Below are positions 48,782-62,795 of a stretch of 64,000 bases of DNA, in pieces. The stretch's first letter is position 1. Each line of letters begins with the position of its first letter. The DNA comes from Pogona vitticeps (lineage: Eukaryota > Chordata > Lepidosauria > Squamata > Agamidae). A program made the position numbers and the translations under genes. The notes under the pieces are model-generated. The model was given only the letters and a program-made list of their open reading frames with translations, was not told the DNA's origin and did not search any database. The stretch covers positions 6,086,501 through 6,150,500 of the forward strand of contig NC_135791.1 of NCBI RefSeq assembly GCF_051106095.1, in the 5' to 3' direction.

Positions 48782-51700
48782 GGGCTGGCTCTACCACAAG
48801 GCAGAGCAAATTTCAGGCAACGAATTTTTGGTAGCCTGAAAAGATAGCAAATATTTATTAATATGTGATTTATTGGGGTGGATCCAGAGTTTACAGTACT
48901 TAGAGTAAACCAACTGGAAACCATGGGAGCTGAGTCAAATTGGCCCACACCATTGATTTCAATGGGTATACTCTACATATTGCTACAGCTGAATTCTATC
49001 CATTTTACTGCCAGAGAGGAAGAAGAATACTAGCAGAACTTTTCTGTCTCAGGGTTTAAAATAATCTGGTTGGTTTTGAGTGTAGAAGTTACGTATGCTG
49101 CTTGTTGCTCTGCTTTGGCTGCCCAAATGCTTTGGGAGAAAGGGTTGAGGATGGCATGCGCTCTTTAGTCATCATTAATCATCATAGGTCATTTCTTCTT
49201 ATTCATCCTCCATTGAGTTGCACTAGCCCAGTGGTTCCCAAGATATTCTTGGACTAAAACCTTCAACATGACCCCACATGGATTCCTGCTTCCTCCTTTA
49301 GAGCCTTCCATTTAAGCCGTACAGCAGTGATTTGATTCTCAATCCCCAGATCCTGCCACTGGGCAATACAAAATACAGTGAGAAGATCCTAGAATAATTC
49401 TTGCAGTTAGAAGAGAGCTTGGAAAAAATGGGCATTTCGGGGTAGGCAGTACACCCAGCTGTAGCCAAAAGAGGGAAAGCTAAGAAGACCACCCAGAATA
49501 ACACTGGAGATCTTCCCACAATGATGGAGTTTGTTGACCAATGACTTTTTTTTTCAAATAAAGGTTGAGAGAGGCTGTTGAGTCTAGGGACGCTGAGCCT
49601 AAACTGGCAGTTTTTTTTTCCATAGCAACTGCCAGAAATTGGTGTTGTTTTAAGCCGCGATAATGATAGAGATGCCATGGCTTCTGAGCCAGAAAATAGC
49701 CTGGAGAGGTAAACGTAATGCATATTCTGACCAATCACTTTCTATTAAGAGATGTGAAATTGGGGGTAGATTAGAAAGGCATCTGAATATAGAAAGGGAA
49801 GTGCTGATGGTGGTCCTTCTGAGATGTCATCCATAGCCTCTTCCAGAAAGATGAAACACCACTGGCTACCCAAAATAAAAATTAATAGCGTAGACAGAGC
49901 TTCCTTTAAGAGATATTGGCATGTGCCAGCGGAAGGTCTATACATAACCCCACTGAGCACAGTGATATTGCGGGCAAAGGGAGAGCCAGACATGTTTCAT
50001 TTCCATGTACCTTCACACCCAACCCCATCATGAGGTGATGGCTCCTATCAGCCTGGAATACGTTGGCTCTGTTGGGAATCTCTCTCGGCGAAGGGTTGTT
50101 GGGATAAAAAAACAGGCCCTCTTCATTTGAACTGTTGTGAATTTGATTGGAAGAACCCCACAAACTCACTGATTTGGGTTACGTTTCTCTCAAAGTATTA
50201 GAAACGTGAACTCGAGGGACGGCCAAGCCTTTGGGCCTCCAGAGATTTAGGACTCCAACTTCCAGAAGCCACAACTAGCAGAGCAGGTGCTAAGGAAATG
50301 TGGGGCTTGCAGTCCAGAATGGATGGGGGCTCAAAGCTTCCCTACCCCCGCACGAGGGAACTTGCATTTTGGCTTTAAACAGAGAAATACCTAATTTTAG
50401 GGCAAATCTGAAATGTATTAGTATAACTTGAAGCAGGTACTGTACTTCACTTGCTCATTCCTTCATCCCTTAACCAAGGATACACTTCATAGGAAATTCT
50501 CCCTTGAGTGCATTTTTACCTCACAAGGATACCTGCCTGGTTTGAACAGGATGGACCTGCACTTATTCATGCAGAAGTAGATTAATTCTCTGTTATAGCT
50601 AGCGAGGATCCTCCTGTTGGTTGCCTGAGAGCGTGTGTAAAAATCTGAGAGATGGAAACAGCAAAGCCCCTTTTTAGAAGGTCTAAGAATACTACACACG
50701 GCCACGTTATGTAAGCTAAGAAGTTGTTGGCCTGCTTAAATACCTCTAGAAAACTCGGAAAATACATCTGAGCCTGGTTGATCTTATAGGCCACCTTTCC
50801 TCTTATCCATACACACCACCCATGTGACCTGAGTTGACCTGGACTAAGGTCACCCTGTGAGTTTCGTAGCTGAGCAGAGGGAGCTGGAACCGTTGACTCC
50901 TGGGCACAACACTCGTGCCACACTCTAACCCTTGGACTTTTCTTGGCACCGTTTTGTGTTTTCCTCCAGCCGACCCGTGAAGAAGGGCAACCATCCAATG
51001 TGCAAGGAACACGAAGACGAGAAGATCAACATCTATTGCTTGACCTGCGAGGTGCCGACCTGCTCCATGTGCAAAGTCTTCGGGGCTCACAAAGACTGCG
51101 AAGTTGCACCCCTCCAAAGTGTCTTTCAGGGACAAAAGGTACAAGGCAAAGCCTAGAGCAGATGCTCCCTGATGCTTCCTACTTGAAGGCTTGGCATTCC
51201 TTCCCTCCCTGTTGACTGCTCTGCAGGCCAACTCCTAAGAATTGCCACAGGTATCCTGCATTTCATAGAGCAGGCGTCCCCATCCTGGACAGCTCCAGAT
51301 ATATTAGACTATACCAACCATCTTCCCCAGCTTCTGGATGAAAGTGGTAGGCGTTCTTATCCAATGTATGTAGAGAAGGCTCTTGAGGGAGATTCTTGGC
51401 CCATGTTACCGGCTACACATAGATCGGAGGGGCCCAGAACACATTCAACTCCTTCTCCTGTGGCTGCCCAGCTATATAGCTTGTTGTCCGTTAGGCTTTG
51501 CAGAGTGAGGGCAAATCCATTATTTTGCTCTCACTCCAAATGGACCTTGGGATACTCATGGATCTACTGGTCCTCATGGATCTACCATGATGTTGCCCAC
51601 CGTTCCTGGTCTTCGTGGAGGAACTCATGAACATGGGAGCATTCTCAGGTCCATATGAAAACCAAGCCACCGCTCAAAGCAAGAGAAGGCTGGTCCAGAA

Positions 51701-54700
51701 ACTTGGCATTTTGCCTCAGGGCAAGGAGTTCAGCCCGTTGACCTTACAGTCACTCACCTTTCCTTGGGAGGCCAAGGCCGTCTTGGGGTAAGACAAGAGG
51801 GCTGCTCCCATTTGGACAGACAGGTGATCATAGGTGCTGCGCTGGGTCTTTCAGGAATAGCCTCCGTCCTCTTACGTAGCTGATATGAATACACAGATGA
51901 CTCTAACCTTCAAACAGCCCCCAGCAGGTTATATTTAGAGTCTGTCAAGAGCTGCGAGGCGGTGGTGGACTCCTAGAAAGGGTGTCCATTCCCAAGGGAG
52001 CAGCTGTGATTAGGGCCGGGTGGGTGACGGTCTTTCCTTGGATAGGTACCACGAAAGGTCCACAGACCTCTTCAATCAGGATTGATAGGAATATCTGGCC
52101 TTTTAAAATGTTCTCTCAGAGTCATATTTAAAAAACAAACAAACAAAAAACCACTGCCAACTTCCTTCTTTCTGAATATGCCATTGGCCAACGTTGGTCA
52201 ACTTTTCCAAAACAGGTTGAAACAGAAGTTCTCCTTCCTTTGTCCAGGGCCAAGTTCAAGCAGGGCAGGTGATTGCAAAAGGCAGAAGACCGTGTTGGGT
52301 CTTCTTGGCCGGTGGGTGTCAAAGATGAGGAGCCAGGAAGGGAGAATGAACTTAGGCAACCCTAACTCAATGGAGAGCGAAGTCAAGTGGGCCTTAGAAA
52401 GCCTGGCTAACAACAAGGCCAGTGGAGGTGATGGCATTCCAGTTGAACTATTTAAAATCTTGAAAGATGATGCTGTTAAGGTGCTACATTCAATATGCCA
52501 GCAAGTTTGGAAAACTCAACAGTGGCCAGAGGATTGGAAAAGATCAGTCTACATCCCAATCCCAAAGAAAGGCAGTGCCAAAGAATGCTCCAACTACCGT
52601 ACAATTGCACTCATTTCACACGCTAGCAAGGTTATGCTCAAAATCCTACAAGGTAGGCTTCAGCAGTATGTGGACCGAGAACTCCCAGAAGTACAAGCTG
52701 GATTCCGAAGAGGCAGAGGAACTCGAGACCAAATTGCTAACTTGCGCTGGATTATGGAGAAAGCCAGAGAGTTCCAGAAAAATATCTACTTCTGCTTCAT
52801 TGACTATGCGAAAGCCTTTGACTGTGTGGACCACAGCAAACTATGGCAAGTTCTTAAAGAAATGGGAGTGCCTGACCACTTTATCTGTCTCCTGAGAAAC
52901 CTATATGTGGGACAGGAAGCAACAGTTAGAACTGGTCATGGAACAACTGAGTGGTTCAAAATTGGGAAAGGAGTACGGCAAGGCTGTATATTGTCCCCCA
53001 GCTTATTTAACTTATATGCAGAATACATCATGCGGAAGGCTGGACTGGAAGAAACCCAAGCCGGAATTAAGATTGCCGGAAGAAATATCAACAACCTCCG
53101 ATATGCAGATGATACCACTCTGATGGCAGAAAGTGAGGAGGAATTAAAGAACCTTGTAATGAGAGTGAAAGAGGAGAGTGCAAAAAACGGTCTGAAACTC
53201 AACATCAAAAAAACTAAGATCATGGCCACTGGTCCCATCACCTCCTGGGAAATAGAAGGGGAAGATATGGAGGCAGTGTCAAATTTTATCTTCCTGGGCT
53301 CCATGATCACTGCAGATGGAGACAGCAGCCCTGAAATTAAAAGGCGCCTTCTTCTTGGGAGGAAAGCGATGACAAATCTTGACAGCATCTCGAAAAGCAG
53401 AGACATCACCTTGCCAACAAAAGTCCGAATAGTCAAAGCTATGGTTTTTCCTGTTGTGATGTATGGAAGTGAGAGCTGGACCATAAAGAAAGCAGACCGC
53501 CGAAGAATTGATGCCTTTGAAGTGTGGTGCTGGAGGAGGCTCTTGAGAATCCCCTGGACTGCAAGGAGAACAAACCTATCAGTTCTAAAGGAAATCAACC
53601 CTGAATGCTCACTTGAAGGACAGATCCTGAAGCTGAGGCTCCAGTACTTTGGCCATCTCATGAGAAGAAAAGAGTCCTTGGAAAAAACCTTGATGTTAGG
53701 AAGGTGTGATGGCAAGAGGAGAAGGGGACGACCGAGGATGAGATGGCTGGACAGTGTCTGCGAAGCAACCAACATGAACCTGACACAACTCCGGGAGGCA
53801 GTAGAAGACAGGAGGGCCTGGCGTGCCCTGGTCCATGGGGTCACGAAGAGTCGGACACGACTAAACGACTAAACACACAACTCAATGTTAACGTAGCTGA
53901 ACATACAGGGAGTTAAGTCCAGGCTTAAAAGAACTGAAGCATTTAAAGCGCTGAGTCTGTTTGGGTGATTTTTTTTCACCTTCAGTTTCTCCCACATTTG
54001 AATGTTTAAAGTCTCAAACTCTTTCCATTCCAAATAATATGGAAAGGGCTGTGGTTGTAGGTATGTTCTTATAAAAAGGAACTGAAAGAAAGGTCTATTG
54101 GATCCTGCTCCAGCTAGAAGCTGAATTAATCATTGGGGTTCTTTCTGTAAGCTTGGCTGCCTTCACAGCTATCCGTCAAGCTTGGTACTGCTTTCTCCCA
54201 CTGTCAGGAAAAGGTAAAGGATCCCCTTGACAATTTTTGTTCCAGTCGTGTCCAACTCTAGGAGGCAGTGCTCATCCCCGTTTCCAAGCCGTAGAGCCAG
54301 CGTTTGTCCGCAGACAATCTTCCGTGGTCACATGGCCAGTGCGACTTGGACACAGAACGCTGTTAACTTCCCACCGAGGTGGTCCCTATTGATCTTCTTG
54401 CATTTGCATGCTTTCGAACCGCTAGGTTGGCGAGGAGCTGGGACAAGCGACAGGCGTTGCATGGATTCAATCTTACGACTGCTGGTCTTCTGACCCTACA
54501 GCACAGGCTTCTGCGGTTTATCCCACAGCGCCACCACGTCCCCCCACTGTTAGGAGCCCTGTATATATATTTTATAAAACGGAATTTCTGCCACACTACA
54601 ATTAAACCGAGTCTGATGAGATCTACCTCTGCCACTGGCTACCCCAAAGATATCAGAGAGTAGATTGATCTTTGGTGTGATCAATGCAGAGCTTGGAAAG

Positions 54701-57700
54701 AATGACTTTTTGGATGATCATTCTCAGAAACTCACAGGCCATAGGGTGCACAGCCATGCTGGCTCTACGATTCTGCGAGTTGCAGCATTAAAAAAAAAGC
54801 TAGTTTCCTAAATTCGTGGGAAACGTTAATTTGAGATTGAAGCCATGTTGGTTGTGACAAACCACAAAAGGTGACGTGAGTTTGTTCAACTAACCTGTGC
54901 CAGGCTGCGGATAGGATGTTTTCAACCATGAGACATACTTCAGCGCTGGCAAACACAGCTTTTATTGAGTGTTCAGGTCCCACATCAAGGCAGGCTGTGC
55001 AATGATAAAGCCAAGAAGAGGCACATGTCTGATAAGAGTGTGTCAACAAGCCTCCAGAAAACGTAAAATCTATGAGAGATTAAATTCACAGGAATGGGCC
55101 GGCCCTACCATTAGGCACAAAATCTGGGATGTCATGAAAGGGCAGTTGGCTCTCAATGACTGAATCATTGTATTTTTATCAACAGGCAGCTGAGAGAGGT
55201 GCTTATAAGATTTTCCAACTGTTGTGCGGAAATTGACTGCCTTAGGTAGGGCGTTGTACCTGAGCTGATGGGAGAGCCTGGTTTGCTCGACTACAAGGCC
55301 TAGCATACGGGATTTGCACTCTGACCCTAAAAATTTCCTTTGGAAGTTGTCCAATCCTTTTCAGTTGCCCAAGTTTGGGGTGAAAGATGGGGTGGAGACT
55401 CTGCTGGTAGGCTAGTAGAATGATTCTCCCCCTCTCCCACAAAAAAGAGGATAGGGAAAGTTAAAAAAAAACCAAGTCAAGGAACTTCCTATCACTCTGA
55501 ACTGTAAGAGTTTCCTTGGTCTCCACAGGAACCCGCCTCTCGTCTTTCTCCAGACAAGAAACGCCACAGTTGGCCCTGACAGGGCAAAGAGAGCTATAAA
55601 CTGAAACCTATTTTTATCTTCCTTCCTCACAGATGGAGCTGAACAACTGCATCTCTATGCTGGTGGCAGGCAATGACAGAGTCCAGACGATCATCAACCA
55701 ACTGGAAGAGTCCTGCAAAACCACTGAGGTGAGGAATGCGACAAATGGCCGAGGCCCCTTTCAAAATCGAAGAGGCGAAATCCAAGAGGCGGGAGAGAAA
55801 CCCAACCCTTGAAGGATGAAGGGTTGCTCTGGCATCGCCGGGATGGGGGAGGAAGAGATATCCTCCCTCCCAGTCAGGGAAGTTCATTCATTTGCGCCTT
55901 CCAAATGTAGGCACCTAAATTTAAGCAACGGAGGCCTCCTTCATGGAGACAAAGGAGTTGGCTGGAAGCTGAGCCCGGGGCCAGGGACACAGAACCCCAA
56001 AACCTGAGGCTGAAATTCTAAGCATGGCTGAAGTAATAATAATCGCATGCCGTCCATTGGATTCCAACGGATTGGTGAGCCCATCCATAAGGTATAGGCA
56101 TAGAATGCTCGGCTTCACCATTGTCTTCTTTGGTGAGGTTGACGGTCCAGCTGGCCGGGGGCTACCCAGGCTGGCTCTTCTCCCAAGAGACATAGTGGGG
56201 AATCGAACTCCCAACCTTTATCCCACAACCAGGTATCTACCTCCCTGGGCTATCCAGCACCATCCGATACTCAGTGATGTGCTTGGGGATAAAGGGCTAG
56301 GATGAAGTTCAAAGCGTCAGGCAGAATGGGACACTAGCTTCACATGAGGATGCTGGAAAGTAGCCAGGGCTACTTTGATCATGTTTCCCTCCACTGCTGT
56401 TCCTTTCCACTGCAGAATGGAGCTATGTATGCTGCAGGATTTGTCCCGGATCTTTACACTAGCCTTCTGCTCTCAGGTGCGCCGCTGTTGAAGCCAGGCT
56501 AAACTCCTGATGGCTTCTATACGTGGAATGAGGAGATGCATATCATCTTCCTCTTTGCCTCAGGCAGCAGAAGGGATTGGGCCATCTGTTAAGACGAAGC
56601 CCTGAGGGTGTGAATAGAGAGCTGGTGTCCCATGGCAGATAAGAGATTGATAGGGGATGCGGGAACTCCCAAGAGCAAGGCTCAAATTAGAGATAACAAG
56701 TCATTAGAAAAAGGAAATCTTTAAGCACTGAAAGAGACTGGCTCTTACAAAAGAGGTTCTTCGGATCCACGTCATACTGGAGTGTGAAAAAGCTACTAAT
56801 TTTAGAACTGCTGATCTTAGAATCCCTAAGATGGGACGTTCTGGGGAGTTCCAGTTCAATAACATCAATTTTTCTCCAAGCCCTCCCAGGAAGACAAGCC
56901 AGCTCCCCGGGTCCATTTCTTGCACCTCATCCTGGAACATCACCCTGTGTATCCTTTTCTTCTCATTCCCTGGCAGGAGAACAGCCAAGAGGTCAAGCAG
57001 GCTTTGTGTGAGAAATTTGAAGCCCTCATCACCATCTTGGAGGAGAAGCGAAGCGAGCTGCTGGAACGCATCTCCAAGGAGCAAGAGGAGAAGGTCGGGT
57101 TGATGCAGAACCTCATCCAGCAGTACAAGGACCAGCTGGAGAAGTCCTCTAAGCTGGTGGAGTCCGCCATTCAGTCCATGGAGGAGGAGGCAGGGGCTGC
57201 TTTCCTCATGGTGAGTAAAACTTGTATATATCAGGGGAAAGACACCCAGTGAGGAACTGCTCTTGGTCCCTGTCTAGAAACGGGGCGGCAGATTGTCCTT
57301 TCCCTAGTTTGCTAAAACTTTAGAGGAACTCAGCCATACAAGCCTTCAACATGGTTGTATCTGCAGGGTTTATGTTTCACCTCTTGAAGGCTCTCACTCT
57401 GCTCAGAGCAGAACAGAGTACAGTATTTGGAAAAATTACAGTATTTTTCCATGTATAAGACTATACTTTTGTCTAAAATCTTTAGACTAAAAATTGGGGG
57501 TCGTTTTACACACGGAAGTAAGCTGAGGAGAGAACAAAAACAAGTGGAGGGGAAAGCAGCGATCAAAGCGATCCTACAGCACTTTGATCCCTTTCCCCTG
57601 CATTTACTAAGCCCCACTTAGATTTCTTAATTTTGGATTAGAAAAGTGGGGGGTGTCTTATACATGGGGGTGTATTATACACGAAAAAATATGGTACTTC

Positions 57701-60700
57701 TCTGGACTACCATTCCTAAACCTCAAGCCCTCATGTGTTCCAGATTACAAAATATGTGGACAAGTTACTTGGAGTAATGTAAGCAAAGCGTTAGGCGGAA
57801 TACAAAAACTGACATGACCATCATCACCCCCAATTGTGCTATGCTGTAGAGCTTGGTAAAAAAAATTAATTCTTTAGATTCTATCCTTCTACAGCCACCA
57901 GGGGCCACTGCCTGCACTGTGTAAGAGATCTTGGCAGTTATAGTCAAGATACAAGCTTTTCATAGCTCTGGCAAGGAAAAACAGTCACACAAGGGTTGCT
58001 CGACAAACGGGTTCCTTTAGCAGCGGGCACACATTGCGTCTCCATAAGTATTTGCCTTCCTGATGATGAACATCACTTCCCATATCCATACGTAAAACCA
58101 GACGCCATTCTCCTTTGAAAAATCAGCATGCTTCCAAATGTTTCAGCGCAGTTCGGCAATTTTTAAAATATGCTCAGCGCAGTTCGGCAATTTTTAAAAT
58201 ATGCAAACAAAAAAGTATACATTGAAAATAGTGCACAAAATCCTCTTTATGTTATCCGAGTTGCTTGCAAACATAGGGAACGTTCTGAATGAAAATATAT
58301 GCATTGAAAAGTGCATATAATATGCATTAATAAGGAACGATGGGCACCAAAGTGCACACAGATTTCTCCAATGTTGCCTTTATGTGGCAATATATTGTAA
58401 AGCAATGGCCATTCTCATGCCCAAGATAATTCCATAATATTTTCTCCTATCCTTGTTTTTTAAGAAAAAGTCACTAGCAGTATTAATTAATGTGTCTTTG
58501 TTGACTTTTCTGTTTCTGTTGTTGCCTCCCATTTCACACGGCTGGAGTATTACCGATGAAATATCCCTTAATTAGTCTGCTTTGGTTTCTCATTTCAGAG
58601 ACTTCAGTTTTTTATGTTATTTACTTTTAAACTTATACCTGCATTAGCATTGCTAATCAGCAGTTACATGGCAGAAACAAAATAACGATTTATTGGCTGA
58701 AATTTAGCAGTCTTTACCCATCATTGACATCATCAGCCACAATGTTCTTTTAGAAATTTAAAAATTCTGATTCCCACCTCCCTGCCCCCCCCAAAGGTGC
58801 AAAGACCCCTGGGATTACTTATAGGAAAAGTCGTTAACAGTAAAAGGGGTGGAGGAGTCTTTAATTTCTGCAAATCTTGAGGAGAAGAGGGAACATCCGT
58901 CTGACAGATAAATAAACAAGTAAAACTTTGCAACGTGCTATTGGCAGGCCTGAATTCTGTTGATATTCACTAATAACCTGTTTCTTCCTCTTTCCCGCCC
59001 ACTCCTCGCAGACTGCCAAGCAGCTCATTAAAACGTAAGTCCTTGAACATGTTTTTTCTAAATTGCAGCTACAGCATGCCAATGATGTTGTCATTGTTCT
59101 TAATGAAGATGGGATTCTAATGGGAAAACCCCTCTGTCTGAAAGCTCAAATAGAAGACTTCTTTTCAACACTGACTAACTTTGAACGGATGTATTGTTTT
59201 GTGGGGTTTTTTTGGGTTGCAGCACTCCTGTTGACCAAAGGCCAAGGGCCAGTTAATCATCCTATGTTGCGCTGTGCCGAAACCAAATCGTTTAACTTCT
59301 AGTATCTTGAATGCTGCATGCTTGAACTGCTACAGCTCAGCTTTAAGGGGGTGTGATGTGGTTTTAACAGGCTGACGATGTTCTCATGTTTGGCGATGCT
59401 GATGCTGGCGAGGATTGGCGGGCCTTTTGCTGCCGGGGGGGTCAAAGAGCAAACGGCTCCCCTTTCCCCACCTAAGTCAACTTGCTTATTGCTCAAAGCA
59501 AGATATCTCACTTGGGCATTTAATGCAGGAAAGGTGACATCCACAACCCTGGAAGTAAAAACAAGATAACATCAAAATCAGTAACTAGGTAGATGCTGCC
59601 CTTTCATGAAGCGCAGTCTGCTGGCCTGAAGTGGCTGCCTCATTCTATCCCATGGGAGAGCTGGATGATGATATTTAATAATAACAACAATAATAACAAC
59701 CATAATATTTATATTGTACTCTACACCAAAGTGCATTCAAATAAAATCAATGATGTATAAATATGCAACATAATACTTAAGTATTGTCATTAAGTTGTAC
59801 TTAACTTTAATATTTGTGTGTGTGTGTGTGTGTGTGCGCACACACACACATATATACACATCAACATAGAACTCAGAATTGTCAATGGTCAAGAAGTAAC
59901 CAACTGCTAACAAACCATTTTTAAAAGTTCAAATAAAATGTGCTGATATTTAACACCCATCTGCCATGGGCCATTGTGCCCTAAAAGCCGATGATAAAAA
60001 TGAATAAATACATTTCTCATATACAGAGAGATGGGGTGTTTATTGAGGCACCAAAGTCCCTGAAATATTCAGGATTGATTGCTGGTCGAACCAATGTCTT
60101 TTAGGCAGAGGTCGGAGCCCTGCCAGCCAGCATGAGCTCCAGATTTCAGGAGGTCTTAGGCAGACCACTCTCTCGGGGACCCCCACTCTCCTCTAAGGGG
60201 CTTTGGGCGGCCTAGAGTCTTCCGAGAAGCCTCAAGCTTTTTTGGTTCTCCCGGCCGCCATTTTGTTTCTATAACACCTGCAATGTAGTGGTGTCGGGGG
60301 AACAGCCAATGGTGCAGAAAACCATAGAGCAGTTGGTCCTCCTGGAAATCAGGGGCTCTAGCAAGCGGCTTTGAGAATACAAGAAGTTGGTGCCAGTTCT
60401 GTCCTCCATCACGTGGTAGACGAAAAGGGGTCTCTGTTGTGTTCCCTCTCTTTTATTCTACTTCTGCAGAAGATAATCAAAGCTAATTCATTTGATATAT
60501 TTGTGAAGGCTTTCACGGCCGGGATCTAAGGGTTGTTGTGGGTTTTTCGGGCTCTTTGGCCGTGTTCTGAAGGTGGTTCTTCCTAACGTTTCACCAGTCT
60601 CTGTGGCCGGCATCTTCAGAGGACAGCAACCTGTGCTCTGGTGTAGTTGGCTTGGGAGTGCTTTAAAATACTGATAGATTCTCCTTATGTTAATCTCAAG

Positions 60701-62757
60701 CAACACAGTCAACTGAATCAGTGGGATAAGAGCTGCATTAGAAGCACAACCGTAGCAAGATGAAAGCAACACCCCCCTTGTCCCATTTTGTTTTCTCCTT
60801 AGAATCGTGGATGCATCCAAGGGAGCTCAGCTGGAAAAAATAGAGCCGGGATTTGAAAACATGGACTATTTCACCCTAGACCTGGAGAATGTCAAGGAAG
60901 TCTTGAGGAGCATTGACTTTGAGGGAGGTAGGATCATTTTGCACCCTTTCAGCATGAATAATTGCCCTTTGAAGGTCACAGTACTCAACAAATTAGGCCC
61001 CACGAAGATCTGTAGAAACAGGAAAGATCTTACTATCTTCTGAGCTATCAAATACACACTCCGTTTAGGTCCAAAATGACTGTGGTTGGCAGAGCCAAGT
61101 ATTGTGAGATGAAGGGTGAAGAACAATTGATCGGGTTCTGATCCACGGTTTTGTGACCCCCAAGTCTCGTTGCAAGACCAAGGGGACCTGGCCGCCAAAA
61201 TCCAAAGATCTGCAAGGCTGTGGTCAGTAGAACTTGCAAAGGAGTTGGCTCACCAAATCCCCACTGATTCAATGAGCCTACTCTGGTTGCAACTGACCTC
61301 AACCAGTATATAGCAATGTCCTAAAGTCTGGGAAAAGTTGCTTTGTAAACTAAAACTCCCAGTGTCCCCAAGCCACTAGGGAAACGGGGCCCCAAATGAA
61401 CTTAAGCAGGGGCTACTTGGTCGAAAACATAATTCTAAATTTTCTGCATTGCATTTCTGCCTTCTTTATTTTTTTTAAAGATGAAGATGAGGAAGAGGTA
61501 AATGAGGAGGAAGAAGGAGCAGAAGAAGAGGAGCCTCAGGTTGGCAAAGCAGATGGTATGTGTGCCCCCTCTCCCCCCCCCCAAAAGATGTAGGCTTGAG
61601 AAGGAAAAAAAAGAGATGACATTAAACTTTTTAATTGGGTGGTTCCTCTCGTGTATGCACATCCCCGGGCAAACTGACCAACTGGAGCCTAGAACACCAT
61701 GAGTACCATTCAAAATGGCTTTTGTGCACCACAGAGATTAAATATTTCCTATGTCTAGCTGTAGACCTCAAAAATGTGTTATGCAGATGTTGGGAAAGCT
61801 GCTCTCTTTCTCTCTTTGTAATACAACTCTCAGTAGTAGAGATGGGCACGAAGCACTGTTTCGTCGGTTTGTGCCACTTTATTGACCGAACAGGTATTCG
61901 GTGCTTCAAAGCCCTGCCTCCCCCAGCAGGCACCCACTCAGAAGCTGTTGCTCAAGGAGGCAGGGCAGGGAAGCCAGGCTGCTGCCTCGGAGTGGGCATC
62001 CACCAGAGGAAGTGTGGCTCTGAAGCACCAAACTCCTGTTCAGCCAATCAACGAACCGGTGGTTGGTGCCCATCTCTGTTCAGTATCCCTTGCTGAGGGA
62101 TACGTGGCTGCAGCATATTTCCACCACAATTGTTATGGCTTTCCCTTCTGCTACTTCCCGTGTCACTGGAGGCCACTGATGGGAGTCCCAAAATGAGGAT
62201 GCCTCGTGATGATGTCGAGGCTGATTTCAGCAGCATCCCAGTGATGATGTACATCACCGATCAAAAGCAGCTTGAGTTCTGTATTTCCGCTCCTACCGTT
62301 CTTCTAAAAATACCGTTGAGGGTCATTTAGAAGCAACAGTGCCTTCCACAGGCTATATTAGGGACAGCCGCGGACAGCTACCACCGAGGAAGATCTGTAG
62401 CACCACCAATTGCCCCACTATAAGTTGGTCATTGTGATCCATGTTGACTTCTTGATCCTCTCTTGCTGGAGACTAGAGAGTCCCACGGCAATGATGACTT
62501 TAGCTGTGGCAGATCTAAATCAAGGTGGGTGTAAGGCAGCCTGTGCCCCGTGCAACCCCCTTGACCTCCTTAGGATCCCACCATCTGATGTTCCATCATT
62601 AAAAGTTAGATCCAAAGCTTGCCCTTCCTCCCCACAGGGGGGGGGGGAAGGGGCACAGGGGTCTACCTGGCCACATTTGGAAGGTACCCTCGGCTGTTTT
62701 AGGCTCAGGTGAGGCCTTTTCTCCAAACCACAGTTTTTAAAACAGTGCTTAAAAATA

Positions 62758-62795
<38 letters not shown>

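Larger units (their letters stand above)
51139..55632 (+). other. TRIM63: TRIM63 intron 3
   Basis: 4.5 kb, enlarged by a 1.5-kb BovB LINE and a 330-bp SINE; the remainder is unique sequence. Confidence 0.85.

Noticed and set aside
48549-48948. Frames of 76-115 codons rich in Ser/Leu/Cys/Val or Thr/His
   Set aside because: Read-through of the TRIM63 exon 2 donor into the CT/GT microsatellite.
52936-53844. 302-codon minus-strand frame
   Set aside because: Antisense shadow of the BovB reverse transcriptase frame.
61499-61502. Earlier donor GTAAAT for TRIM63 exon 8
   Set aside because: It would remove most of the acidic tail that is typical of MuRF1, and the later GTATGT donor fits better.
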